Below are positions 35,252-44,520 of a stretch of 64,000 nucleotides of DNA, piece after piece. The DNA comes from Aliitabrizicola sp031408575 (GTDB lineage: Bacteria > Pseudomonadota > Alphaproteobacteria > Rhodobacterales > Rhodobacteraceae): positions 1 to 64,000 of the forward strand of contig JANNWS010000022.1 of assembly GCA_031408575.1 (NCBI GenBank). Direction: 5' to 3'. The translations under genes were made by a program, and so were the position numbers. Numbering within the stretch: the stretch's first letter is position 1; each line of letters starts with the position of its first letter. The notes beneath the pieces were generated by a model. That model saw only the letters and a program-made list of their open reading frames with translations. It had not been told where the DNA came from and did not search any database.

Positions 35252-37090
35252 TCAGGCGGCTACTGCCGTGTCCTCATCAGCCGATTGCCGCGCCCACATC
35301 GCGGCATAGCGACCGCCCTTGCCCAACAAAGCCTCATGCCGTCCCTCTTCGACGATCCGGCCCTCTTCCAGTACGATGATCCGGTCGGCATCGACGATGG
35401 TCGACAGGCGGTGCGCGATGGTGATCACGCTGCGCCCCTTGCCCATCGCCTTCAGACTGTCCTGAATGTCACGCTCGGTCTGGGTGTCAAGCGCGCTTGT
35501 CGCCTCGTCCAGCAGCAGGATCGGCGGGTTCTTGAGCAAGGTCCGCGCTATGCCGACCCGCTGTTTCTCGCCACCCGACAGCTTCAGCCCACGCTCGCCC
35601 ACGGTGGTCTGATAGCCATCGGGCAGCGAGAGGATGAAGTCATGGATCTTGGCCGCGCGCGCCGCCGCATAGATCGCCTCGCGGCTGGCGTCGGGGCTGC
35701 CATAGGCGATATTGTAAAGAACCGTGTCGTTGAACAGCACCGTATCTTGCGGCACGACCCCGATCTGCGCGTGCAGGCTGTCTTGGGTGATGTCGCGCAA
35801 ATCCTGACCATCTATCCGGACTGCCCCACCGGTCACGTCATAAAACCGGAACAACAGCCGCCCGATGGTCGACTTGCCCGACCCTGACGGGCCGACCAGC
35901 GCCACCGTCTCGCCCGGCCCGACGCGCAGGCTTATGCCTTTCAGGATCTCACGCGACTCCTCGTAGCCGAATTCCACCTGATCGAACACGATTTCGCCCG
36001 CCGTGATTTTCAGCGGCGGCGCACCCGGCTTGTCATTGACCTCGGCGGGCTGTGCCAGCAGGCCGAACATCTCGCCCATATCGACCAGCGCTTGGCGGAT
36101 TTCGCGGTAGACCGTGCCCAGAAAGCCCAGCGGCAGCGTGATCTGGATCATGTAGGCGTTCACCATCACGAAGTCTCCCACGGTCAGCGCCCCGCTTTGC
36201 ACTCCCATTGCAGCCATGACCATGACGGCAATCAACCCCATCGTGATCAACAGCGACTGACCGCAATTCAGAAAGCTGAGCGATTGGCCCGTCTTGACCG
36301 CAGCCGTCTCATACCGCTGCATCGCTCCGTCATAGCGCTGCGCCTCGCGCGTTTCGGCCCCGAAATATTTTACCGTCTCAAAGTTCAGCAGGCTGTCGAT
36401 CGCCTTCTGGTTGGCGTCGGTATCCTGATCGTTCATCTCGCGGCGCAGTTTCACCCGCCATTCGGTGACGCGAAAGGTGAAGATGACGTAAAGCGTGATC
36501 GTGACGATCACGGCCGCCATGTATTGCCAGCCGAACATCACCGCAAAGATCACAGCCACCATGGCAAGTTCCAGGATCAGCGGCCCGATGGAAAACAGCA
36601 TGAATCGCAGCAGAAAATCGACACCTTTTACCCCCCGCTCGATCACCCGGCTTAGCCCGCCGGTCTTGCGGGTGATGTGATAGCGCATCGAAAGGCGGTG
36701 AATATGGGTGAACGTCTCCAGTGCCAGCTGGCGCAAGGCGCGTTGACCGACCCGCACGAAGAGCGCATCGCGCAATTCGTTGAACGCCACCGCCCCCAGC
36801 CGCGCCACGCCGTAAGCAACGGTCAGCCCGACCGCGCCATAGATCAAAAGCCAGGCGTCGTCACGCTGTTGGCCGGCAAGCGAGTCGACCGCCGCCTTGT
36901 AAAGAAACGGTGTGAACACCGAAATGACCTTGCCAACAACCAACGCCATCATCGCCAGCACGACGCGCCGCTTGACCCAGCTTTGACCCTCTGGCCAGAG
37001 ATAGGGCAGCACCCGCCGGATCGTCTGCCACCCGCTTGTCGGCCGGTCTGCCGCGTCGGCACTTGTCGCCGTTCTTGTCACCCTGCGCAT
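35252..37090 (-). CDS. Atm1/HMT-type ABC exporter
   Basis: A 612-residue half-transporter with a six-helix membrane domain and a C-terminal ATPase. Walker A is GPSGSGKST, the signature LSGGEKQRVGIARTLL and Walker B ILLLDEATSALD. The membrane domain (VLPYLWPEGQSWVKRRVVLAMMAL) matches bacterial Atm1-type exporters, which move glutathione conjugates or related thiol species and help heavy-metal tolerance. It is divergent from an ArsR regulator across 98 bases, so metal or metalloid control is plausible. Confidence 0.88.
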   Translation of the reverse strand: MRRVTRTATSADAADRPTSGWQTIRRVLPYLWPEGQSWVKRRVVLAMMALVVGKVISVFTPFLYKAAVDSLAGQQRDDAWLLIYGAVGLTVAYGVARLGAVAFNELRDALFVRVGQRALRQLALETFTHIHRLSMRYHITRKTGGLSRVIERGVKGVDFLLRFMLFSIGPLILELAMVAVIFAVMFGWQYMAAVIVTITLYVIFTFRVTEWRVKLRREMNDQDTDANQKAIDSLLNFETVKYFGAETREAQRYDGAMQRYETAAVKTGQSLSFLNCGQSLLITMGLIAVMVMAAMGVQSGALTVGDFVMVNAYMIQITLPLGFLGTVYREIRQALVDMGEMFGLLAQPAEVNDKPGAPPLKITAGEIVFDQVEFGYEESREILKGISLRVGPGETVALVGPSGSGKSTIGRLLFRFYDVTGGAVRIDGQDLRDITQDSLHAQIGVVPQDTVLFNDTVLYNIAYGSPDASREAIYAAARAAKIHDFILSLPDGYQTTVGERGLKLSGGEKQRVGIARTLLKNPPILLLDEATSALDTQTERDIQDSLKAMGKGRSVITIAHRLSTIVDADRIIVLEEGRIVEEGRHEALLGKGGRYAAMWARQSADEDTAVAA

Positions 37091-37162
37091 CCCAGGCCCC
37101 TTTGACGTTCCCGCGGAAAGGCGCCGTTGATCCGGGCTCGGTCGTGGGGTATCAGTTCATTG

Positions 37163-37186
37163 TTCAAGGATCGTTGAGTAGTTGAA
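37163..37186. promoter_or_regulatory. Possible ArsR operator
   Basis: TTCAA (37163-37167) and TTGAA (37182-37186) form an inverted pair with a 14-base spacer, just before the arsR start and in the gap shared with the ABC exporter gene. ArsR-type sites often use TTCAA-like half-sites, but this match is short. Confidence 0.35.
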
Positions 37187-37188
37187 GG

Positions 37189-37560
37189 ATGGATCGAAGT
37201 AAAGTCCTTGCCGCCTTGTCGGCGCTGTCACACGAGCATCGGCTGGAACTGATCCGGCTGCTGATGCCGCTTGGCGATGCGGGCCTTGCGGCGGGCGAGA
37301 TCGGGCAGAAGCTGGGCCTTGGGGCCTCCCGGCTGTCATTTCATCTTGCGGCGCTGGAGCAGGCTGGTCTGATCAGCTCGCGCCGTGCATCGCGCAATGT
37401 GATCTATGCGATCGACCTTGCCGGGATGGGTGGCACCATCGCCTATCTTTTGAACGACTGCTGCCGTGACCATCCGGTGGTTCTGGCCTGCTGCGACCGT
37501 TCCGACGGGGTCGCGCGTGCGGTTGCGCCGGAACTGCTTACTCCTGCGCCGGAACGTTGA
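37189..37560 (+). CDS. ArsR-family regulator with Cys-pair sensor
   Basis: The 123-residue winged-helix repressor has its recognition helix at about residues 34-62 (AGEIGQKLGLGASRLSFHLAALEQ). C-terminal cysteine pairs C91-C92 and C101-C102 resemble the C95/C96/C102 As(III) site of the Acidithiobacillus ferrooxidans ArsR type. It may therefore sense arsenite or a similar metalloid. No arsB, arsC or arsH is nearby; the divergent Atm1-type exporter is the likely partner (inference). Its 3' end overlaps the convergent LysM gene by 23 bases. Confidence 0.88.
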   Translation: MDRSKVLAALSALSHEHRLELIRLLMPLGDAGLAAGEIGQKLGLGASRLSFHLAALEQAGLISSRRASRNVIYAIDLAGMGGTIAYLLNDCCRDHPVVLACCDRSDGVARAVAPELLTPAPER

Positions 37561-38881
37561 AGACCTGACCGGGATAAATCAAGTCAGGATCGCCAATCAA
37601 CGCCCGGTTGGCCTCATAGACGCGCACATACATCACGCCGTTGCCGTAGTTCTGCTTGGCAATCCCCCATAGAGTGAAGCCGGGCTGCACCGTTATCTTT
37701 GCTGCGACCCGAACCGGGGCACCGGGTAAAACCTCAGGTGCTGCGGCGGCAAGCGCCTCGGGTGCTTCGCGCTGGAACGGCGTTTCATAGCGCGACAGAA
37801 CCTTGCCCCCGGCATCCAGTTGATCGGCACGCAATGTGTAAAGACCGGCCTCCACCGCAGGCAGCGTGCCACCCCACGTGCCGTCAGCAGCAATCGGGGC
37901 GTCAATCAGCGGTCGATTGTCGATGTAAAGCCGCACGACGCCGCCAGCCTGACCGCGCCCGGCAAGTTGCACGTCGCCCATGCTGGAATACGAAATCGCG
38001 TCGATGGTGACATTGCGAAGTTCGCCCGCTGCAGCCGCGCCTGCAGGTTGCAACACCTTCGCGCCCGCGTCTGTCACCAGAAGCGTCGTCGGAGCATCCA
38101 GAGGGTCCGGTTGTGCATCGCTCGCAGCCTCGACCGTCAGTGTTGCCTCTGCGGCAGGTTCGGCTTGCACGACAGATCCTGTCGTCTCGGCCAACTCCAC
38201 CGGTGCGGCAACTTCGGATTTGGCAGTCTGTGCGACTACAACCGGCTCTGTCACTTGCGGCGGGGCGATGACGACTGACTCAGTGGACGACACTTGATCG
38301 CCGTCAGCCGACTGGGTCGCCAGCGTCACCACGCGCGGCGCTGCGGCCGTGGGCAGCGTGAACATCGCCACGAATTTACCCTGCTCGTCTGCGATGGCCT
38401 TTGACACCTCGGCCCCGTCAACAAGTATCGTCACAGCCGCCCCCGCATCGGCCCGGCCCGCGACCAGTGCTGCGCCGTCAGGTGCAACGCGGACAACATC
38501 GAACGCAGGCGGTGGCGGGTCGGGTGGGAGATCGGGCGGCACAGCACCGGCCTGAGCGGCATCGGTGATTGCTGTTTGACTTTTCCCCTGCACGGCAGCC
38601 GGATCAACACCGGGTGCTGACGCCTCGGGGGCAATCGCAGAAACAGCGGCAGGGTCAGTCGCGGCAGCTGCAACAGCAGGCTGCTGTTCCGAGACCACCG
38701 CATTTGCTTCGGGCGCTTTTGCTGCATCGGGCTGCGCCTCAGACAAACCCGAGACTTCCGGCTCCGGCGCAGGCGTCGGTTGCGCCTGCCAGAATAGCAG
38801 GCCAGCAGCAACAACTGCCAAGGCACCGCCGCCCAGCATCAGGGCGCGTGTCCCGCCGCCCGTATCCTTCCACGCCGTCAT
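37538..38881 (-). CDS. LysM-domain membrane-anchored protein
   Basis: The 447-residue protein has a cytoplasmic stub and one membrane helix (LMLGGGALAVVAAGLLFW). A long low-complexity Ala/Pro/Val/Glu-rich region (about residues 40-290) follows, with bacterial Ig-like pieces (PDGAALVAGRADAGAAVTILVDG; GDVQLAGRGQAGGVVRLYIDN). The C-terminal LysM peptidoglycan-binding domain is FTLWGIAKQNYGNGVMYVRV and DPDLIYPGQVFNVP. It probably links membrane and cell wall. The start is set at 38881. Confidence 0.85.
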   Translation of the reverse strand: MTAWKDTGGGTRALMLGGGALAVVAAGLLFWQAQPTPAPEPEVSGLSEAQPDAAKAPEANAVVSEQQPAVAAAATDPAAVSAIAPEASAPGVDPAAVQGKSQTAITDAAQAGAVPPDLPPDPPPPAFDVVRVAPDGAALVAGRADAGAAVTILVDGAEVSKAIADEQGKFVAMFTLPTAAAPRVVTLATQSADGDQVSSTESVVIAPPQVTEPVVVAQTAKSEVAAPVELAETTGSVVQAEPAAEATLTVEAASDAQPDPLDAPTTLLVTDAGAKVLQPAGAAAAGELRNVTIDAISYSSMGDVQLAGRGQAGGVVRLYIDNRPLIDAPIAADGTWGGTLPAVEAGLYTLRADQLDAGGKVLSRYETPFQREAPEALAAAAPEVLPGAPVRVAAKITVQPGFTLWGIAKQNYGNGVMYVRVYEANRALIGDPDLIYPGQVFNVPAQE

Positions 38882-38994
38882 GCGGGCTACCCCTGCCGCT
38901 ACGTCTGCCAGACCTTGAACGGCCTGTGCTTGTCCTTCGCACACAAACCCCGATATCTGAACCCAACGCAACAACTTTCAGGATCACCCGTGTC

Positions 38995-39549
38995 ATGACC
39001 CAGCTTCGCTCTGTCTGCGTGTTCTGCGGCTCTCGGCCCGGCATCCATTCCGCTTATGCCGATGATGCGCGCGCCTTGGGGGCGCTGATTGCGACCCAAG
39101 GCTGGCGGCTGGTCTATGGTGCGGGCGATGTCGGCCTGATGGGCGAAGTGGCGCGCGCGGCCCAACTGGCAGGGGCAAAATCGCTGGGGGTCATCCCGAC
39201 ACACCTGATGCGCCGCGAACAGGGCAAGCGTGACCTGACAACGCTGGTGATCACCGAGGATATGCACGAGCGCAAGAAGGTGATGTTCATGAATTCGGAT
39301 GCCATCGTGGTTCTGCCCGGAGGCGCCGGCACGCTGGACGAATTTTTCGAGGTGCTGACGTGGCGCCAGATCGGCTTGCATGACAAGCCTATTTTTCTAT
39401 TGAATACAGCTAACTACTGGACTCCCCTAATAGATCTGATGGACCACGTCATCGCACAGGGCTTTGCTGAGGATGCCATGAAAGGCTACAGCACTCTGGT
39501 CGCGGACATGCCCGCACTTGCGGCCCGTTTGCGTGCGGCCCTGGCGTGA
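38995..39549 (+). CDS. LOG family protein (TIGR00730)
   Basis: The 184-residue protein has a Rossmann-like fold with the LOG signature PGGAGTLDEFFE and the paired GAGDVGLMGEVA, plus VFCGSRPG at the N-terminus. LOG enzymes hydrolyse nucleoside 5'-monophosphates to base and ribose phosphate; plant and actinobacterial members activate cytokinins. The role here is probably nucleotide turnover. It is convergent with sodB, with a shared hairpin between them. Confidence 0.9.
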   Translation: MTQLRSVCVFCGSRPGIHSAYADDARALGALIATQGWRLVYGAGDVGLMGEVARAAQLAGAKSLGVIPTHLMRREQGKRDLTTLVITEDMHERKKVMFMNSDAIVVLPGGAGTLDEFFEVLTWRQIGLHDKPIFLLNTANYWTPLIDLMDHVIAQGFAEDAMKGYSTLVADMPALAARLRAALA

Positions 39550-39561
39550 TGTCAAAATGAA

Positions 39562-39589
39562 ACCGCCGCCCCCTTGCGGAAGCGGCGGT
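39562..39589. terminator. Bidirectional terminator between LOG gene and sodB
   Basis: ACCGCCGC (39562-39569) pairs with GCGGCGGT (39582-39589). An A-rich left flank (AAAATGAA) and a right flank AAAGTTT suit convergent genes on both strands. Confidence 0.65.
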
Positions 39590-39612
39590 CAAAGTTTGAA
39601 GGTCGGCTCAGG

Positions 39613-40212
39613 TCACATGCGCGCGGCGACGACTTCCCAGTTCACCAGCCTGTCTAGAAAGTTGGTCACATAGGCCGGGCGCTTGTTGCGGAAGTCGATG
39701 TAATAGCTGTGTTCCCACACGTCGCAGCCCAGCAATGCCGTCTGCCCGAAACACAAGGGGTTCACGCCATTCTCGGTCTTGGTAATTTTCAATGCGCCGT
39801 CCTTGTCCTTGACCAGCCAGGCCCAACCCGACCCGAACTGCCCGGCACCCGCGGCGGAAAAGTCATCTTTGAACTTCTGCACAGATCCGAATGCTTCGGT
39901 CAGCGCCGTTTCCACGGCGCCCGGCATCTTCTTGTCGCCCGGACCCATGATTTCCCAGAATACGGCATGATTCCAATGCTGCGAGGCATTGTTGAAGATG
40001 CCATTCTGCGCCACGGCACCTGCCGCATAGGTTCCGATCACAATCTCTTCGACCGATTTCGTTTCCCATTCCGTTCCGGCAATAAGCTTGTTGCCGTTAT
40101 CGACATAGGCCTTGTGGTGCAAGTCGTGATGATATTCCAGCGTCTCTTTCGACATGCCAAGGCCTGCGAGCGCGTCATGGGCGTAGGGCAGATCGGGAAG
40201 GGTGAAAGCCAT
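39613..40212 (-). CDS. sodB: Superoxide dismutase, Fe/Mn family
   Basis: A 199-residue cytoplasmic enzyme converting superoxide to peroxide. The metal ligands are H28 (EYHHDLHH), H82 (QHWNHAVFW), D164 and H168 (GCDVWEHSYYIDF). The GAGQFGSGWAWLV segment and overall look fit the iron-type SodB. The ATG at 40212 has AAAGGAA upstream. It is monocistronic. Confidence 0.95.
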   Translation of the reverse strand: MAFTLPDLPYAHDALAGLGMSKETLEYHHDLHHKAYVDNGNKLIAGTEWETKSVEEIVIGTYAAGAVAQNGIFNNASQHWNHAVFWEIMGPGDKKMPGAVETALTEAFGSVQKFKDDFSAAGAGQFGSGWAWLVKDKDGALKITKTENGVNPLCFGQTALLGCDVWEHSYYIDFRNKRPAYVTNFLDRLVNWEVVAARM

Positions 40213-40341
40213 GGGATGTTCCTTTAGGCAGGGGTGAAGGTCTGCGGTGAATAAGTGTCGCTGATGCCCCAACGTCAAGGGGCATGGCATCGTTCCGTGC
40301 AAATGCCGCGCGTTGCCCCTCGGTGTCAGGAACCGCGCATG

Positions 40342-40899
40342 TCAGGACAGCGCAAGTTCGCTGCCGGGTTGCGCGGAATGGGTCAGCAACGCCATGACAT
40401 AACCGGCCACTGACCGGAACGAAACAAGCGTGTAGCCCGCATCGTCCTTCCAGAACGCGCAGGCCACTTGTGCAATACGGGTCCGGCGCAACTCGTCGGG
40501 AGCAAGCGCCGTCAAATCAACCGGCGAAAGCTTGGCCAGAACGTCCGTCGCCAGCGGACCCGATATATGAAAAACGGTGCGTGCATCGGACACGTCAACG
40601 GCCAGAAAATATTGTCCTGTCAGTGCGTTGTTCAGCTTTTCCAAAGTGCCTGATACCTGTGAGTAAGGCATGACAAGCAGCCACTCGTCGGGTGACATCC
40701 ACCCTATGGCACGCTCGCCCCGCCGCACGATCCGTCGCGGCTTTGGCAGGGCCAGGCCGATTGCCGTGGCGATGGCCTCGGGCAAGGCCGCAAGCCCGGC
40801 ATCGGCGCGCAGCGTGATCATGCCGACCGGACCGACGTCGCGCACCGTGGCAAAACCGTCAAACGATGCGCCGCCAAGGGCGCTGTGCGGATCAGACAT
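40342..40899 (-). CDS. soxG: Sarcosine oxidase gamma subunit
   Basis: The last gene of the heterotetrameric sarcosine oxidase operon. The 185-residue protein resembles the GcvT N-terminal half (GWMSPDEWLLVMPYSQV; DVSDARTVFHISGPLATDVLAKLSPVDL with landmark DARTVFHISGP). It overlaps soxA by 8 bases. In the complex it caps the alpha subunit near the folate site. Confidence 0.92.
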   Translation of the reverse strand: MSDPHSALGGASFDGFATVRDVGPVGMITLRADAGLAALPEAIATAIGLALPKPRRIVRRGERAIGWMSPDEWLLVMPYSQVSGTLEKLNNALTGQYFLAVDVSDARTVFHISGPLATDVLAKLSPVDLTALAPDELRRTRIAQVACAFWKDDAGYTLVSFRSVAGYVMALLTHSAQPGSELALS

Positions 40900-43800
40900 T
40901 CTGCTGGTCCCCATTCTTGTCAAAGAACACCGGGTCCACGATGCGCGCCAACACCGAGCCGCCCCCGACCTTTGGAAACTCCACCGTTTCCCCCATCCGC
41001 TGCGGCCCGCGCCGGATCAGGCCCATCGCAATGCCGCGCCCCAGCGTGGGCGAATGATAGGTCGAGGTGACGCGGCCCTGCACATTGCGCTGACCGTTCG
41101 GATTATTGCCCTCATCAACCGCGTAGGCACCCTCGGGGATCACTGATCCATCAAGCGTTTCCAGCCCGACCAGCGTCCATCGGTCTGGGTCGGTCAAATT
41201 GGCGCGTTCCTGCCCGCGCTTGCCCAGATAGTCGGATTTCTTCTTGGAAATTGCCCAGTTGAGGCCCAGATCCTGCGGAATGACGGTGCCATCCGTTTCA
41301 TCCCCGATCATGATGAAGCCCTTTTCTGCGCGCAGCACGTGCAACGCCTCGGTGCCGTAGGGCATCACGCCAAGGCCCTCGCCCGCGTCTAGGCAAGCTT
41401 GCCAGAACGTCAGCCCATGACTTGCGGGGACGGCGATTTCGTAGCTGAGTTCGCCGGAAAAACTGATGCGGTAGACGCGGACCGGGAAACCGGCAAGGCT
41501 GCCGTCGGCCCATTGCATAAAGGGCAGCGCCTCTTTCGTTACATCCATGCCACCCAAGTTTTCCAGCAGTTCCCGCGCCTTGGGGCCGACAACGGCGATC
41601 TGGGCGTATTGTTCTGTGACGTTGGCGGTGTAGACCTGCCAATCCCACCATTCGCATTGCAGCCAGTCTTCCATATGGGCGTGGATGCGGTCGGCACCGC
41701 CTGTGGTAGTGTGGCACAGGAAGGTCTGATCGTCGATGCGCGCCACCACACCGTCATCCATCAGAAAGCCGTTTTCGCTGCACATCAGGCCGTAGCGGCA
41801 TTTGCCAATCGGCAGGGTGGACATGACACCGGTGTAGAGCATGTCGAGGAATTTCCCCGCGTCGGGGCCTTTGACGATGATCTTCCCGAGTGTAGATGCG
41901 TCCAGCAAGCCTATGTTTTCACGCACGTTACTGATCTCGCGGTGAACGGCCTGTTCGTACGTCTCACCCGCGTTTGGAAAGCAGTAGGGCCTGCGCCATT
42001 GGCCGACAGGTTCAAAATACGCCCCTGTTTTTTCGTGCCATTCGTGGATTGGCGTGCGGCGGAGGGGTTGAAAGATCTCGCCGCGCGCCTCGCCCGCAAG
42101 TGCGCCCAAGGTCACCGGAGTATAGGGGGGGCGGAAGGTTGTCGTGCCGACCTGAGGTATATCCGCATTCAGCGCCTGAGAAAGAACTGCAAGGCCGTTG
42201 ATGTTGCTCAGCTTTCCTTGATCCGTCGCCATCCCGAGCGTTGTGTAGCGTTTGGTGTGTTCGACCGACTCATAGCCTTCGCGCGCAGCAAGCTGAACGT
42301 CGGACACCTTCACGTCGTTTTGATAGTCGAGCCACATTTTTGACCGCAGATCATGACCTGCCCCCTGTGGCATGACCCAGATGCTTTCGATCTGATAGTT
42401 GTATGCGCTTGAGACAGACGGCTCTTCTGGCTGTTCCGGCGCAAACCCGGCGGCGAGTGCCGCAGCAGTCCCTGCGGCGCGGGCATCCGGTAATATTGCG
42501 GCATCATCGAGCGCGCCATTGGCCGCCCCGGCGGCGATGACCATTGCGCTGCCGTCATGGGTGATCGGCGGCTTTGCAGCGTCGGGACGGAAACACACCT
42601 GATCCGTATCCCATATCAGCTTGCCGCCACAATGGCTCCACAGATGCACCACCGGGGACCAGCCGCCGGACATCGCAACAGCGTCGCAGGCAATGTCTTC
42701 CAGCACGGAACCTTCGCCTGCCTGCAGGCAAAGCGAGATGCCGGTGACGCGCTTGCCGCCCTTGACCTTCGCAATTGCGCGGCCGGTTTCCACCCGGATG
42801 CCCAGCGCGCGGGCGGCCTCCGGCAGCGCGCCAGTCGCGCTGGCGCGGGCGTCGATGATCACCGGCACGTCAAGGCCAGCAGTTTTCAGCGCGATGGCGG
42901 TGCGGTAAGCGTCGTCGTTGTTGGTGACGATCACGGTGCGGTCGCCGGGTGACACTGCATGGTTGACCACATAGTCGCGCACCGTAGAGGCCAGCATCAC
43001 GCCGGGAATGTCGTTGCCCGCGAAGGACAGCGGGCGTTCGATGGCCCCGGTGGCGGTGACGATCTTGGCGGCCCGGATACGCCAGAGGCGCTGTTTTGGC
43101 CGCCCGTCGCCGGGTGTGTGATCGGCCACACGCTCATCCGCCAGAACATAGCCGTGGTCATAGACCCCGGCCCCGGTGCAGCGCAGGCGAAGCGTGACGT
43201 TGGGCATCCGCGTCAGGGTGTCGATGGTGGCGGAGGTCCAGTCCTGCGCGGGCTTGCCGTCGATCTCCAGCCCGTCGACCGGAGCGCGCCCACCCCAGTG
43301 GGGGGATTGTTCCAGCAGCCAGACCCGCGCGCCCACCTGCGCCGCCACGAGGGCAGCTTGCAGACCGGCAATGCCGCCGCCGATCACCAGCACGTCACAA
43401 AAGGCATAGGCGTGTTCATAGCGGTCGGCGTCGCGGTCTTTGGGGGCGCGGCCAAGGCCCGCCGAATGGCGGATGATCGGCTCGAACACATGTTTCCAGA
43501 AGGCGCGGGGGTGAATGAAGGTCTTGTAATAAAAGCCAGCAGGTAGAAAACGAGCGGCATAGTTGTTCAGCACGCCCACGTCGTATTCAAGACTGGGCCA
43601 GTGGTTCTGGCTGGCAGCGGTGAGGCCGTCGAAAAGTTCGGTCGTGGTGGCCCGCTGGTTCGGCTCCAGCCGCGCACCCTGCCCCAGATTCATCAGCGCG
43701 TTCGGCTCCTCGGGGCCAGAGGCCACGATGCCGCGCGGGCGGTGGTACTTGAAGCTGCGCCCGACGAGCATCTGGTCATTGGCCAGCAGCGCCGAGGCGA

Positions 43801-43903
43801 GCGTATCGCCCGCATAGCCGCGCAGGCGTTTGCCGTTGAAGGTGAACTCCTGTGCGGCGCTGCGGTCGATCAGGCGGCCACCTTTGGGCAGTCGGCTGCT
43901 CAT
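40892..43903 (-). CDS. soxA: Sarcosine oxidase alpha subunit
   Basis: The 1003-residue subunit has an N-terminal ferredoxin-like 2Fe-2S-type fold (FTFNGKRLRGYAGDTLASAL) and a central dinucleotide-binding domain (VLVIGGGIAGLQAALVAAQ). The C-terminal half is GcvT-like (folate-binding; GDETDGTVIPQDLGLNWAI). The complex oxidises sarcosine to glycine and passes the methyl group to tetrahydrofolate. Start at 43903 overlaps the soxD stop (ATGA). The size is normal for the family. Confidence 0.95.
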   Translation of the reverse strand: MSSRLPKGGRLIDRSAAQEFTFNGKRLRGYAGDTLASALLANDQMLVGRSFKYHRPRGIVASGPEEPNALMNLGQGARLEPNQRATTTELFDGLTAASQNHWPSLEYDVGVLNNYAARFLPAGFYYKTFIHPRAFWKHVFEPIIRHSAGLGRAPKDRDADRYEHAYAFCDVLVIGGGIAGLQAALVAAQVGARVWLLEQSPHWGGRAPVDGLEIDGKPAQDWTSATIDTLTRMPNVTLRLRCTGAGVYDHGYVLADERVADHTPGDGRPKQRLWRIRAAKIVTATGAIERPLSFAGNDIPGVMLASTVRDYVVNHAVSPGDRTVIVTNNDDAYRTAIALKTAGLDVPVIIDARASATGALPEAARALGIRVETGRAIAKVKGGKRVTGISLCLQAGEGSVLEDIACDAVAMSGGWSPVVHLWSHCGGKLIWDTDQVCFRPDAAKPPITHDGSAMVIAAGAANGALDDAAILPDARAAGTAAALAAGFAPEQPEEPSVSSAYNYQIESIWVMPQGAGHDLRSKMWLDYQNDVKVSDVQLAAREGYESVEHTKRYTTLGMATDQGKLSNINGLAVLSQALNADIPQVGTTTFRPPYTPVTLGALAGEARGEIFQPLRRTPIHEWHEKTGAYFEPVGQWRRPYCFPNAGETYEQAVHREISNVRENIGLLDASTLGKIIVKGPDAGKFLDMLYTGVMSTLPIGKCRYGLMCSENGFLMDDGVVARIDDQTFLCHTTTGGADRIHAHMEDWLQCEWWDWQVYTANVTEQYAQIAVVGPKARELLENLGGMDVTKEALPFMQWADGSLAGFPVRVYRISFSGELSYEIAVPASHGLTFWQACLDAGEGLGVMPYGTEALHVLRAEKGFIMIGDETDGTVIPQDLGLNWAISKKKSDYLGKRGQERANLTDPDRWTLVGLETLDGSVIPEGAYAVDEGNNPNGQRNVQGRVTSTYHSPTLGRGIAMGLIRRGPQRMGETVEFPKVGGGSVLARIVDPVFFDKNGDQQNV

Positions 43904-44223
43904 GTCGGTTCTTCCCAGTCCGGGCGGCGGGCCTTGATTTTTGCGATGATCTCGGGCGGCGGGGCGGATACCTGTGCGGGGTAGGTGCCGAACACCTCCA
44001 GCGTGGCGGTGCAGCGGGCGGCAAGGAACCACTTGCCGCAGCCATAGGCATGCCGCCAACGCTCAAAATGCACGCCCTTGGGATTCTTGCGGGCGAACAT
44101 GTAATCCGTGAAGTCATCATCCGACGCGCCGGGGCCGTGGCGTTTCAGATGCGCCTCATAGCCGGGGGTAAGTTCGGTTTCATCGGCGCGGATACCGCAA
44201 TAGGGGCAGGTGAGGGTCAGCAT
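43900..44223 (-). CDS. soxD: Sarcosine oxidase delta subunit
   Basis: The 107-residue zinc-binding subunit has the motif TCPYCGIRADETEL near its start, the conserved YMFARKNPKGVHFERWRHA region (landmark KGVHFERW) and GCGKWFLAARCT. It lies directly before soxA in the operon. Confidence 0.95.
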   Translation of the reverse strand: MLTLTCPYCGIRADETELTPGYEAHLKRHGPGASDDDFTDYMFARKNPKGVHFERWRHAYGCGKWFLAARCTATLEVFGTYPAQVSAPPPEIIAKIKARRPDWEEPT

Positions 44224-44304
44224 TTGATACCTCGGCAAAGCGAAAACAGATCAGGCACAGAAAGACCGCGCCTGATCCGCAAGCCGAAGCTCTGGACAAC
44301 GCGA

Positions 44305-44520
44305 TCAGTCGTCCGCTGTCTCTGTTTCGGTGTCCGGAGTCTCTTCGTCCTCGACGGCGTCGTCCGAAGCTTCGGAATCAGAGGTTTCGGTCTCGCCATA
44401 AGAAGCGCTGTCTTCTCCGTCACCGCCGAACATGAACCAGCCTGCCACAAGTGCCGCAGCGGCGGCGGCAAGAATACCCCCGCGGACGATCCATTTCCGA
44501 TTTCCGTCTTCGACTGCCAT
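44305..44520 (-). CDS. 71-aa acidic membrane protein inside the sox operon
   Basis: The product has a short N-terminus (MAVEDGNRKWIVRGG) and one membrane helix (ILAAAAAALVAGWFMFGG). A strongly acidic tail of about 40 residues follows, made almost only of Asp, Glu, Ser and Thr. It sits between soxB (166-base gap) and soxD (81-base gap), on the same strand. GGAG lies about 12 bases before the ATG. The known sox operons are soxB-soxD-soxA-soxG, so the extra gene is unusual. Similar tailed membrane peptides occur in Rhodobacterales, but no function is known to me. Confidence 0.7.
   Translation of the reverse strand: MAVEDGNRKWIVRGGILAAAAAALVAGWFMFGGDGEDSASYGETETSDSEASDDAVEDEETPDTETETADD

Noticed and set aside
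37538..38881. Alanine/proline-rich LysM protein as a phage lysin
   Set aside because: No catalytic hydrolase domain is seen; a membrane anchor plus a C-terminal LysM fits a resident cell-wall linker.
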